DNA from: Tenuifilum thalassicum
GTDB lineage: Bacteria > Bacteroidota > Bacteroidia > Bacteroidales > Tenuifilaceae
Assembly: GCF_013265555.1 (NCBI RefSeq)
Contig: NZ_CP041345.1
Location: 1,348,581 to 1,412,580 of the forward strand
Reading direction: 5' to 3'
DNA length: 64,000 bases
Shown: piece after piece, positions 17,617 through 26,224 of the stretch
Layout: each line of letters begins with the position of its first letter
Position numbering within the stretch: the first letter of the stretch is position 1
The notes under the pieces: generated by a model
Database searches by the model: none
Seen by the model: the letters and a program-made list of their open reading frames with translations, nothing else
Told to the model about the DNA's origin: nothing
Program-made: the position numbers and the translations under genes

Positions 17617-18066
17617 TTATTTTGACATATAATCCTTAAGGCAGTTCAGTGCTGCTTTAAGGATTTTTTCATGGTCAAATGCAAGCGGTGGAAGTTCACC
17701 TAACTTAAACCATTGGGCTTTAGCAGCATCATCTCCAGCTTTTGGTGTTGGGCAGTTTGGTGGGGCAATACCCCAAAATGCTATTGCTATATTTCTATCG
17801 CGTGGATCTCTATCTAATTCGTCAAACGCACCAATTTGTCTTAGCTCAATGTTTTTAAGGCCAGTTTCTTCTTCCAACTCTCGTTTAGCAGCTTGTACAA
17901 GAAGCTCATCCATTTCTGGAAAACCACCAGGGAAAGCATACCTTCCCTTAAAGGGCTCATTCCCCCTTTGAATAAGTAATACATAGTTTGGATTTCCTTC
18001 GTGATTTACTTTAAAAATTACAGTGTCAACTGTAACAAGCATTCGTGGGTATGGATATGAGTACAT
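17617..18066 (-). CDS. Nudix hydrolase
   Basis: This 149-residue protein has the complete Nudix box: G-G-F-P-E-M-D-E at the front, then AAKRELEEETGL (pattern GX5EX7REUXEEXGU). It is followed by DELDRDPRDRN, which resembles ADP-ribose or NrtR-like Nudix domains. The substrate is probably a nucleoside diphosphate derivative. The start MYSYPYPRMLVTVD fits family members and has AAGGAG six bases upstream; an ATG at 18090 is a possible longer start. It converges on cysN with a 10-bp gap. Confidence 0.85.
   Translation of the reverse strand: MYSYPYPRMLVTVDTVIFKVNHEGNPNYVLLIQRGNEPFKGRYAFPGGFPEMDELLVQAAKRELEEETGLKNIELRQIGAFDELDRDPRDRNIAIAFWGIAPPNCPTPKAGDDAAKAQWFKLGELPPLAFDHEKILKAALNCLKDYMSK
17631..17670 (+). 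terminator. Terminator of the cys operon, embedded in the Nudix coding sequence
   Basis: AATCCTTAAGGCAG (17631-17644) pairs with CTGCTTTAAGGATT (17652-17665) as a 14-bp stem with one G-U pair, followed by a run of T. It is oriented for plus-strand transcripts from cysN and also encodes the last residues of the convergent Nudix protein. Confidence 0.75.
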
Positions 18067-18082
18067 CAGTTTCTCCTTAGGT

Positions 18083-18178
18083 CTATTCATCTGAATTTTT
18101 CTTATTATGAATTCTATAAGCAATCCAGATGGCGAATAAAATAAGAACAGTAATAATAATAAGTTGAACTTTTATCAT
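18083..18178 (-). CDS. Putative 31-residue single-helix membrane protein
   Basis: A short reading frame starts at ATG 18178, contains VQLIIITVLILFAIWIAY, a clear transmembrane helix, and ends in the polar tail HNKKNSDE. Its stop overlaps the alternative Nudix ATG at 18090 (ATGAATAG). Small one-helix proteins are easily missed in annotation. The composition supports a real peptide, but no homolog can be cited from here. Confidence 0.4.
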   Translation of the reverse strand: MIKVQLIIITVLILFAIWIAYRIHNKKNSDE

Positions 18179-18223
18179 GGTTTTGTTTTTCTCAAAATAC
18201 GCAATTCGGTTATAAATGTCAAG

Positions 18224-18991
18224 TTAAAGCAACCTTTTAATTATCCTAAGCTTATGGGTATACTCACCTAATTGGTTGTTAAATATGCCCAAATGGTCAA
18301 ATTTATCAATCCTAACATAACCTGAGCTATGAATAATTTCGTTGGGACTTATGAGTATACCTGTATGAGTAATTTGACCTTCCTCGTTGTCGAAAAAAGC
18401 TAAATCGCCAGCAGTTGCGTAGTTTGAGAACTCAATGGTTTGACCATGCTTGGCTTGTTGCCACGCATCGCGGGGCAACAACTTTCCTATAGTTCTATAG
18501 CAAACCTGAACAAAACCAGAACAATCAATCCCAAAAATCGATTTACCTCCCCATAGGTATGGTACATTCAAAAAGCGTAAAGCCGTTTTAATAAGGTTTT
18601 CAGCAGTTGGTGGGGCAGTGGTTATACTACTATTCTGGATTTCAAACTCTTGCTCATAAAGTTTAAAACGATTGTTAACAGGTTTATATAAAAATGAACC
18701 AGGACTTAGCAGTAAGTTTGAACTGTTCGATAAATCTTTAACCTCTACAAGCCAGTCATTGATAATATAATCATTGAGGCTGTTTAAATCAGTATCATCC
18801 TTAATAATCTCAATTAATCGGGAATCAACCCATCCATGATAGCTGTCGAGCGTGCTTTCAATTCTGAGCCATTGTTTGTAGGTTTCTAAAACTGAAACCT
18901 TTTCTCCAAAAAGGAGCTGATTAACCATTTCGGTGGTTTCGTTAGGTTCTTTCCGAACAGGGACAACACTCTTCGATGCTAATCCAAGCAT
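18224..18991 (-). CDS. C40 (NlpC/P60) peptidase with SH3-like N terminus
   Basis: This 255-residue protein has an SH3b-like first part (SVVPVRKEPNETTEMVNQLL ... HGWVDSRLI), a middle linker, and an NlpC/P60 domain. The catalytic Cys157 is in DCSGFVQV, His209 in ITHTGI, and the third polar residue His221 in IIHSSG. Such enzymes cleave gamma-D-Glu-diamino acid bonds in peptidoglycan stem peptides. No signal peptide is obvious, consistent with recycling of imported muropeptides in the cytoplasm. ATG 18991 matches the usual family start better than the TTG at 19024. Confidence 0.85.
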   Translation of the reverse strand: MLGLASKSVVPVRKEPNETTEMVNQLLFGEKVSVLETYKQWLRIESTLDSYHGWVDSRLIEIIKDDTDLNSLNDYIINDWLVEVKDLSNSSNLLLSPGSFLYKPVNNRFKLYEQEFEIQNSSITTAPPTAENLIKTALRFLNVPYLWGGKSIFGIDCSGFVQVCYRTIGKLLPRDAWQQAKHGQTIEFSNYATAGDLAFFDNEEGQITHTGILISPNEIIHSSGYVRIDKFDHLGIFNNQLGEYTHKLRIIKRLL

Positions 18992-19014
18992 AGTTTGTGG
19001 GTTTACTGTTGGTC

Positions 19015-19572
19015 TTAATCCCAAACCGCTGTTATTTTAGCAGTTAGTTCTTTGCCATTTATAATGTTCTCAACGGTAACTTGTAGTGGCGATTTTAAGG
19101 TGATCTCTAGGGTGTGCTCTATCCAACCAGCAATTCTTTCCATTATAAGCTTTTCGTCAACGCTAAATTTCTCAAACTGAAGTACAGCCTTTTTCTCGCC
19201 CGATTCAATAACCTTTATAACTGCAGGATTGTAATATGTAGAAAAAATGTTAGAGGCCCTGCTTAAAACAAATTGAGGGGAGCTAATCCGTACGAAAATT
19301 TTATAAATACCTTTGAGTGCGATATCTGCACTAAACCTACCAATTTCTCGTGCGGCCTTATTATAATCGCCATTAAAAAAGAGATCGGCTGCTTTTTGAG
19401 TAGGAATAATAACAGATTCTATTAAGGGATACCATGTAGTGGCATAAATAGGATCTTCCATTATTTTCCTTGAATTGCTTGGTAATGATTTTAGCCAATC
19501 GGAATAATTTTTTAAGTGATTTGCTTTTACAAAATCGGGAGTAGCTTTTACGGCTGAACCTTTAATTTCCAT
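19015..19572 (-). CDS. Conserved protein of unknown function, possibly DUF2378/TIGR02265-like
   Basis: This 185-residue soluble protein has no signal peptide. The helical first half (KNYSDWLKSLPSNSRKIMED, YPLIESVIIPTQKAADLFF) and the SSPQFVLSRASNIFSTYYNP segment resemble the TIGR02265 layout known from Myxococcota, but this is a weak pattern match. The gene lies 23 bp upstream of the C40 peptidase on the same strand and is probably co-transcribed with it. Confidence 0.6.
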   Translation of the reverse strand: MEIKGSAVKATPDFVKANHLKNYSDWLKSLPSNSRKIMEDPIYATTWYPLIESVIIPTQKAADLFFNGDYNKAAREIGRFSADIALKGIYKIFVRISSPQFVLSRASNIFSTYYNPAVIKVIESGEKKAVLQFEKFSVDEKLIMERIAGWIEHTLEITLKSPLQVTVENIINGKELTAKITAVWD

Positions 19573-19662
19573 TTTATTTTTGTTTTATACAATTTTAAAC
19601 AATCTTTTAAAAATTACAAAACAAAATTTCAATCTGTTTGTTATATTTTAAACAATTGCATT

Positions 19663-20343
19663 ATGAATTTCGAGTCAAGAACATTGATGGCCGATTTAGT
19701 TTTTTCAAGCTATAATTTACTACCAGTTTTAAATAGGTTTGGCATTCGATTAGGTTTTCGTGACCAAACCGTTGAAGATATATGTTTGCAAAAGGGTATT
19801 AATAAAGATTTTTTCCTTGCCATTGTTAATACATATGTCGACCCTTCCTACCTACCCAGCTCAGGATTGCTAGAGTTCAACCCTTTGTTAATTGTAGATT
19901 ATCTTAAACGAACACACCAGTATTACATATCTTATTCAATTCCTAGAATTGAGAGGATGCTCGATAAGCTTGTAAATAGCGGTAAAAGTGAAAAAATGCA
20001 ACTCATTAGTAAGTTCTATAAGGAATATGTTGATGAGTTTTTTATTCATATTAAAGATGAAGAGGATAATCTTTTCCCTTACGTTGAACAATTAGTGCAT
20101 AATGAGTATGATAATCACTATAAAATATCAACTTTTGAGAAGGTTCACACCAGTTTAGATGAAAAGATTTCGGATTTAAGAAACTTAATAGTAAAATTTC
20201 TTCAAGAAGATTATGACGACAATGCCTGCAATGAATTTTTGATTGCCCTGCACAATTTTGAGGACGATTTAAAAGACCATGCTAGAATTGAGGATTTGAT
20301 ATTAGTGCCTATTGTTAAAAAAATGGAGAGTAAGTTGAGCTAA
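19663..20343 (+). CDS. Hemerythrin-domain protein (Ric/YtfE-like di-iron protein)
   Basis: This 226-residue protein has an N-terminal ScdA_N-like part (residues 1-70) and then a four-helix hemerythrin-like domain. Candidate iron ligands are the histidine in RTHQYY, the H and E in FFIHIKDEEDNLFPYV, the histidine in FEKVHTSLD, and H and E in LHNFEDDLKDHARIEDLIL. Ric proteins repair Fe-S clusters after nitric oxide or oxidative damage. The stop codon is immediately followed by the ATG of a LuxR-type regulator, so the two are likely translated together. Confidence 0.82.
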   Translation: MNFESRTLMADLVFSSYNLLPVLNRFGIRLGFRDQTVEDICLQKGINKDFFLAIVNTYVDPSYLPSSGLLEFNPLLIVDYLKRTHQYYISYSIPRIERMLDKLVNSGKSEKMQLISKFYKEYVDEFFIHIKDEEDNLFPYVEQLVHNEYDNHYKISTFEKVHTSLDEKISDLRNLIVKFLQEDYDDNACNEFLIALHNFEDDLKDHARIEDLILVPIVKKMESKLS

Positions 20344-20916
20344 ATGAAATGTCATGTACATATAATCCATCCGTCTGATATTGTTAGGTTAGGTATCGAA
20401 AATATTATACGTTCAATTCCATTGGTACAAGTAAGTAGTTACCTGTATTTTAAAGATTTTACGTATCAACCAAATGAAAAAAACTTGGTTATATTTGATA
20501 AGGATTATTTAGATGATTTCTATGATATCACCAAAAGGCATAATGGGAAATTGATTTTGGGTATTTGTATAAATACTGGTAATAAGATTATCGGAAAATC
20601 GGATGTTAAGTGTGTTAAACTTGATATTGGTGAAAATGAATTAAGAGAGCTGGTAAAGCATGAACTCGGATTAACAGGTAAAAGCATTGGGAAGGTTGAG
20701 CAAAACTCGTTATCGGCAAGGGAGGTAGATGTGGTTAGGTGCATTGCAAAAGGAATGTCGAATAAGGAGATTGCTGATGTTTTATGTATTAGTACACATA
20801 CAGTTATTACACACCGCAAAAATATTACTGCAAAGTTAGGAATAAAATCGGCGTCAGGATTAACAGTTTTTGCATTACTTGAAGGTATAATATCGGGTTC
20901 CGATATGTCGTTGTAA
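20344..20916 (+). CDS. LuxR/NarL-type regulator with degenerate receiver
   Basis: This 190-residue protein has a C-terminal LuxR helix-turn-helix (SLSAREVDVVRCIAKGMSNK then EIADVLCISTHTVITHRKNI). The N terminus has a receiver-like outline (HVHIIHPSDIVRLGIENII), but the paired acidic residues near the start are absent and the usual phospho-Asp strand reads LVIFDKDYLDD. Phosphorylation is therefore uncertain. It is coupled to the hemerythrin gene without any gap, suggesting a di-iron sensor/regulator module responding to NO or oxygen. Confidence 0.85.
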   Translation: MKCHVHIIHPSDIVRLGIENIIRSIPLVQVSSYLYFKDFTYQPNEKNLVIFDKDYLDDFYDITKRHNGKLILGICINTGNKIIGKSDVKCVKLDIGENELRELVKHELGLTGKSIGKVEQNSLSAREVDVVRCIAKGMSNKEIADVLCISTHTVITHRKNITAKLGIKSASGLTVFALLEGIISGSDMSL

Positions 20917-21000
20917 CTTATAATTATTCAACAATAATTAAGAATATTGTAAGCGATATATTCGAGGTAAGAAAAAAACTTTACAATTAATAAGGTTTTA

Positions 21001-21963
21001 TTAGTTCTTGCTTTGTTGTTGTTTTTTGACCCGTTTTAGTACTCCGCTGTCTTTTAAAAGTTCTATAAGTTTATTATTAAATATCTCAACACCATTCAGG
21101 TTTAGGTGATGAGAGTCGAAGAAATGAAGTGAATCATTTAACGATACTATCTCGTTAAAATTATAATAGGTGGAATACTTTCTCATTATTTCGTCAAAAT
21201 ACTTTGTGTTGGTATACCTTTTATAGTTAATCTTAGGGATTGGGGCATATACCAGTATTACCTCAATATTTTTACTTTTTATTTTATCAATTATTTCATT
21301 AAAATACTTAAGTTGCTTAGGATTAATTTTAATTTCTTTTTTATCAAGCTTTTGAGGGGAGTAAAAACCTAGCTTTTTCTCAACAAAACCACCTGGAATG
21401 TATGTATCGTTATCTTTATGAGTAGGTTCAATGTATGACTTGTTTAAACCAAGTAATTCTCTAATAAAGCCATATATCAATGTATTATACGTTCTAATAC
21501 TATTGATTTCTAATGCCATCTTTATTGTGTGAAAATCATTTTTGCCATTTGCAATTAAATCAAGCGAGGATTCTACACCATCTAACGAGAATATGTCGGG
21601 GTAAACTTCATAAATTACTAATTTGGGATTTAACTGATCTAGGTATCTGTCAATTAGTATTTTTGTCTGAATTGGTGTTTGGGAGCTTGAACCTAAATTA
21701 AATGATTTTAATCCATTTTTTGAAAATATTCTGGTGTCAAAACCCCGATATGCGTGCGAAGAACCTAAAAACAAAATATCAATATTGCTATATTTTTTTA
21801 TTTCGGATAGTCTAGTGTATAAATGTCCATTTGCCCCAACTTTATAGTTGATGTTTGGTTTAAGCCACGAAGGGAAAGCTTGCTCCCAAACACATAATAG
21901 GGCAATGTAAAATACGGATGTGAATAAAAGAAACTTTGTAGTATTTATTAAGAACTTTCTCAT
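21001..21963 (-). CDS. SGNH-hydrolase-like membrane-anchored protein, partner of MBOAT
   Basis: This 320-residue protein has an N-terminal signal anchor (residues 8-28) and a periplasmic domain with ILFLGSSHAYRGF (block I-like G-S-S-H), a strand with IYEVYPDIFS, and the late block FFDSHHLNLNGVEIFN with Asp and His in the catalytic positions of SGNH/AlgX-like proteins. It lies 8 bp downstream of an MBOAT gene, the arrangement of alginate/polysaccharide O-acetylation units in which the SGNH protein transfers the acyl group outside the membrane. The substrate is unknown. Confidence 0.75.
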   Translation of the reverse strand: MRKFLINTTKFLLFTSVFYIALLCVWEQAFPSWLKPNINYKVGANGHLYTRLSEIKKYSNIDILFLGSSHAYRGFDTRIFSKNGLKSFNLGSSSQTPIQTKILIDRYLDQLNPKLVIYEVYPDIFSLDGVESSLDLIANGKNDFHTIKMALEINSIRTYNTLIYGFIRELLGLNKSYIEPTHKDNDTYIPGGFVEKKLGFYSPQKLDKKEIKINPKQLKYFNEIIDKIKSKNIEVILVYAPIPKINYKRYTNTKYFDEIMRKYSTYYNFNEIVSLNDSLHFFDSHHLNLNGVEIFNNKLIELLKDSGVLKRVKKQQQSKN

Positions 21964-21971
21964 ATATAAAA

Positions 21972-23412
21972 TTAAAATTGAAAGTAAATAAATGGCGATT
22001 CAACAGTAGGCATGTACATTCCAATAAGAAAAATTATTAATGAATAAAATGCCCATCTTACAGGTTTAGGCCAGCTTATTCCAATTTTTGAAATAGCATA
22101 TTTTTCTTCTCTTCCAATCCATTCAATTAAGGTGAATACCATAACTAGTATTATGGTAGCTAATGCTCGTGGCATCCCTTCAAATTTTGGCATTGCAAAA
22201 AGTGAAGGTGAAAAAATTCCTGAAATGTAACTTATTGCATGACTAATATTTTCAGCTCTGAAGAAAACCCACGCAAAAACAGTCAATGTAAAAGTTAGTA
22301 ACATATTGAAAAATTCTCTTTTACTAGGAAGGAATTTACCTTGAGCAACCGTTTCCAAGTTTTTGCGGTTTTTATTAGTTAACAAAAGAGGTAGGAAGTA
22401 TAAGGCATTAAGAAACCCCCAGGCAATAAATGTCCAATTTGCCCCATGCCAAAAACCACTAACCAAGAATATTATAAAGGTGTTTCTAATTTTCATCCAT
22501 GTATTTCCTCGGCTACCTCCCAGAGGGATGTAAAGGTAATCTCTAAACCAGGTAGAAAGTGAGATGTGCCAACGACGCCAGAATTCAGCAATATCTCTAG
22601 AGAAATAGGGGAAGTTGAAGTTTTGCATAAGGTCAAAACCAAAAAGTTTTGAGGTGCCTATTGCAATATCGGAGTATCCAGAAAAATCGCCATATATTTG
22701 AAATGTGAAAAATAAGGCGCCAAGCACTAAAGTGCTCCCTGAATAATCCGAAGAGTTATTAAAAATAAGGTTTGCATAAGTAGCACAATTGTCGGCAATA
22801 ACTATTTTCTTAAAGAATCCCCAAAGAATTTGTTTCAGGCCGTCAATAGCATTTAAATAATCAAAATCTCTTTTTTTGTAAAACTGAGGTAATAAATGCT
22901 TTGCTCTTTCAATTGGTCCAGCAACAAGTTGAGGGAAAAAACTTACAAAAGCAGCAAAAGCAATAAAATCTTTTGTTGGCTCAAGTTTCTTTTTGTAAAT
23001 ATCAATGCTATAAACTTAATGTTTGGAAGGTGTAAATTTAATGCCAACTGGTAAAATGATATTCAGCCTGTTGGCTTTAATTTCAAGACCAAAGAACGAA
23101 AGCGGTAACGAAATTTTCTAGAAAAAGTTATAGTATTTGAAAAGCCAAGAACTCCAAGATTTACAATTATACTTATCCAAAGTAACCTTTTCCTTTTTTC
23201 TGATTCTCTTCATTTAATAAGCCAATTCCAACAACATAATCAACAACAGTACTAATAAAAATTAAGGATAAAACCTCCAGTTCCACCAGCCATAAAAATA
23301 TAAATAGCCACAACTAAAAGATTTTGAAGTTTAAGGTTTTTGTTTGTTATGAACCAATATAGAATAAAAACTATTGGTAAGAAAATGGCAAAGTCGATTG
23401 AATTAAAAGCAT
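21972..23412 (-). pseudogene. MBOAT-family acyltransferase, 5' third frameshifted
   Basis: The 3' two thirds are intact from about 23015 to the stop at 21972: FFPQLVAGPIERAKHLLPQF, then QIYGDFSGYSDIAIG and FWRRWHISLSTWFRDYLYIP with VSGFWHGANW, where the catalytic MBOAT histidine lies. Upstream, the same protein can be read to an ATG at 23412 (M-L-F-N-S-I-D-F-A-I-F-L-P) only by adding about eight single bases and removing one. The events fall near 23405, 23295, 23271, 23196, 23141, 23119, 23090, 23036 and 23012, mostly in A/T runs of 4-6. The gene is either a fresh pseudogene or an intact gene with indel errors in the assembly. It would move acyl groups across the membrane for the SGNH partner. 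Confidence 0.8.
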
Positions 23413-23478
23413 ATTTTCTCTAAAATCTTTTTAAACTATTTTCACTTTAAATTTTGCAAACAAAGTTGTAAAGTAAAC

Positions 23479-24695
23479 TTATTGTTTGCAATTATTAAAA
23501 TATAAAGTTTGAGATTCTATATTTCCTTTATTACCTGAAATTGAAAAGCATTTACATGCTTCCTTTCTTTCACCTAGATTCATTAATGATTTTCCTTTTA
23601 AAAGGTACGATTCACTAACCTTGTAATTAAGTTGGATGGCCTTGTCAAAGTCCAATATTGCCTCGCGGTATTGTTCGGCTTTGTAGTAAATTTTACCTCT
23701 CTTAAAGTAAAGTTCGGGATTTTGAGGGTTAAATTTTAAGAGTTTAGCCAAAGAGAGTAGGGCTTCGGAGTAATATCCTGCCTCAGAAGCACAATCTATT
23801 TTGAGATTATTTGCTATTGGGTTGTTGGGGTAAAAATCAAGATATTTTTTTACGTTTAGGTATGCATTCTCCCATTCATTTTTCGCTGATAATATCTCGG
23901 ATTTTATCAAGTAGAATTCAGGTTTTCCTCCAGAGTAGTTTATTGCTTGGTCAATAAGTTTATCTGCCTTTTCGCACTCATCTATTAGCAAATACGCTTT
24001 TGCCTTAAGGGCAATTAAATTATAATCTTTTTCTCCTTTTTTGGGCAATTTCTAAATCTTTAAGAGCCAGGTTTATATTTCTTAACTTTAAATGAGCTGT
24101 TCCTCTAAGAAAACAGTTTTGAATTTGATTTTTACTCCTGATTCTTTGGTTTAGTAGATCGATAAACTTTTTCATATTCTTTTGAATTAATCAGGTATTC
24201 AGCATGGTTTATGTCCTTTTCTAAGGAAGAGTACCAATCCTTTTCCCATGTTTCTTTCCATTCTTTATTGTTAGCAAGTATTGAAAAGTCGTTGTCCAGT
24301 ATGTATTTACTTTCAGGTTCACGGTAAATGGAGTTTAGGTTAATTTTTATCCATTCAAGGCATTTTGAAGTATCGTTTAGGCGACAGTAGGTTTTTGCAA
24401 TGTAGTAAGATGCAATGTTATTTCTAATTTTATTGGCCTTGTAAAAGGCGTCTAGCGCTTGTTTCGAGTAGTCTAAATTCAAAAGACTAGCGCCTTTAAG
24501 TAAATAAAACTCATATCTTATAGGCTTAAGCAATAAGCATGAGTCAATCCACATTATAGCATTATGAAAGTCGTTTTGATTAAATGCGGCTTCTGCCCTG
24601 TAGTAAGCAATGGGCATTTTTTGTGCAAAGGAAAAACTAGAAGCAAGAATAATAGGTGCAATAAACAAATTCGATATGAACCAAAACCTTTTCAA
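23479..24695 (-). pseudogene. TPR-repeat protein, frameshifted twice
   Basis: A signal peptide (MKRFWFISNLFIAPIILASS) and TPR repeats run from 24695 to 23479 across three frames. The first part ends in KPKNQE at 24132. A middle piece (FLRGTAHLKLRNINLALKDL) is open from about 24131 to 24043. The last part resumes at GEKDYNLIALKAKAYLLIDE and ends NNCKQ. One shift lies near 24132-24145, the other at the A6 run 24037-24042. Reassembled, the protein is about 405 residues, a periplasmic TPR protein with unknown partners. It sits 6 bp after pyruvate kinase. Confidence 0.75.
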
Positions 24696-24701
24696 GATGA
24701 T

Positions 24702-26117
24702 TTACTTCTTAGTAATAAGATTTTTCACCTTGCTAATTTCCATAAAGGAAGCTCCATTGCTAGGCCCAAAACTACCCCCTATAACCAGAACCATATCTTC
24801 CGAAGCAATTTTTCGTCGTTCGAGCATGGTGCTAATGGCATCGGTAAGGAAGTGGTCGCGCGAGGTTCTTGGTTCCATGTAAACTGCCTCAACACCATAG
24901 GAAAGGGCTAGCTCACGCATTACATGTTCCTTATAACAAATTGCATAAATGGGGATTTTACCACGAAAAGCTGAAAGGTACCTACCCGTTCTTCCCGTGA
25001 GGGTATCAACAATTATAGCTTTTATTGGTAGCGATGAACATGCTCTAACAGCAGCTTTGGCTAATGTTGCGGTTACCTCATTTTTAACTCTTACCAGGTT
25101 TAATGTGACATCTACATCGCGGGCTGCTTCTACTTCGCGTGCAACACTGGTCATCACTTCAACAGCCTCAACTGGATACTCACCATAAGCTGTTTCCCCA
25201 CTAAGCATTATAGCATCGGTACGCTCATAAATTGCATTTGCAATATCGCTAATTTCGGCTCGGGTAGGGCGGGGATGTTCAATCATGGAGTGCAACATTT
25301 GTGTTGCAATTATTACTGGCTTTTTGCTCTCAATGCATTTACGTACTAAACGTCTTTGGATATTGGGTAGTTTTTCTGCTGGAATTTCTATTCCAAGGTC
25401 GCCACGTGCAACCATAATGCCATAGGCATGATCAAGAATTTCTTCTATATTATCAACCCCCTGTTGGTTTTCAATTTTTGCAATAATCTTTATAGGGCTA
25501 TTATGCTTGTTTAGAATATCTTTAATCTCAAGCACATCGTGCTTGTTTCTAACAAAGCTGTGAGCAATAAAATCTACTTTATTCTCAATGGCAAATTGAA
25601 CAAAAGCCTTGTCCTTCTCAGTTAGCGAGGGTAGGTTTATATGTACTCCTGGAATGTTAACACTCTTTCTTTGCTTAATAACCCCGCAGTTTGTAGCCTG
25701 GCATAAAAGGGCGTCTGGTGTTTTTCCAATAACTTCTAATTCAATTTCACCATCATCGATTAGTATTTTGCTTCCTTCTGGTACTTCGGAAGCAATGTTG
25801 TGATAGCTCACATAAATTGTATCGTTTCCTGATTTTCCATTAGGGTCCCCAATAATTTTAACCTGTGAACCATTTTCTACTTTAACCTCTTCACCATTAG
25901 AAGATGTTCTAATTTCGGGCCCCTTTGTGTCGACCAAAATCGCAATACTTTCAGAAACTTGACGAATGTTGTCAATAAGCTTTTTCGCTGATTCGGGATT
26001 CATGTGTGCGGTATTCAACCTGGCAACATTCATCCCTGCTTTATACAAAGAACGGAGAAATTCAATATCGCAACGTCTGTCGGAAATAGTGGCTACAATT
26101 TTGGTACGTTTAAGCAT
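24702..26117 (-). CDS. pyk: Pyruvate kinase
   Basis: This 471-residue enzyme has the N-terminal KRTKIVATISDRR, the substrate arginine region GMNVARLNTAHM, the VDTKGPEIR loop, the metal/PEP motif IMVARGDLGIEIP and the ATQMLHSMI segment, and a C-terminal domain that ends with a nucleotide-like VLVIGGSFGP loop. It converts PEP and ADP to pyruvate and ATP. ATG 26117 is chosen over a TTG at 26123. It precedes the broken TPR and MBOAT genes on the same strand. The window also encodes PPDK, which can run the reverse conversion. Confidence 0.95.
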   Translation of the reverse strand: MLKRTKIVATISDRRCDIEFLRSLYKAGMNVARLNTAHMNPESAKKLIDNIRQVSESIAILVDTKGPEIRTSSNGEEVKVENGSQVKIIGDPNGKSGNDTIYVSYHNIASEVPEGSKILIDDGEIELEVIGKTPDALLCQATNCGVIKQRKSVNIPGVHINLPSLTEKDKAFVQFAIENKVDFIAHSFVRNKHDVLEIKDILNKHNSPIKIIAKIENQQGVDNIEEILDHAYGIMVARGDLGIEIPAEKLPNIQRRLVRKCIESKKPVIIATQMLHSMIEHPRPTRAEISDIANAIYERTDAIMLSGETAYGEYPVEAVEVMTSVAREVEAARDVDVTLNLVRVKNEVTATLAKAAVRACSSLPIKAIIVDTLTGRTGRYLSAFRGKIPIYAICYKEHVMRELALSYGVEAVYMEPRTSRDHFLTDAISTMLERRKIASEDMVLVIGGSFGPSNGASFMEISKVKNLITKK

Positions 26118-26133
26118 AATCAAAAATTTTTCA

Positions 26134-26141
26134 CAAAAATA
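26134..26141 (-). promoter_or_regulatory. Candidate -7 element for pyk
   Basis: On the minus strand this reads TATTTTTG, matching TAnnTTTG, 16 bases ahead of the pyk ATG. No clear -33 TTG is seen. Confidence 0.4.
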
Positions 26142-26164
26142 CTGAACTTTTTTGAATGGTATTT

Positions 26165-26203
26165 TGAAAAAAGTTAAAGGGCCATCTGTTTTTGATGACC
26201 CTT
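26165..26203 (-). terminator. Terminator after the heme-copper oxidoreductase genes
   Basis: On the minus strand AAGGGTCATC pairs with GATGGCCCTT (one G-U) around a 7-base loop, followed by TAAC and six T, 21 bases after the subunit I stop. Confidence 0.75.
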
Positions 26204-26224
26204 ATATAGTTTGTGCTGTTGATA

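Noticed and set aside
22727-22727. A separate short MBOAT gene starting at the GTG near 22727
   Set aside because: The same frame is open upstream to about 23015 with clear MBOAT sequence (FFPQLVAGPIER), so the GTG is internal and not a start.
22980-23412. Programmed ribosomal frameshifting to make MBOAT
   Set aside because: Programmed sites occur once or twice and at slippery motifs; here about nine shifts in both directions are needed, which fits errors or decay.
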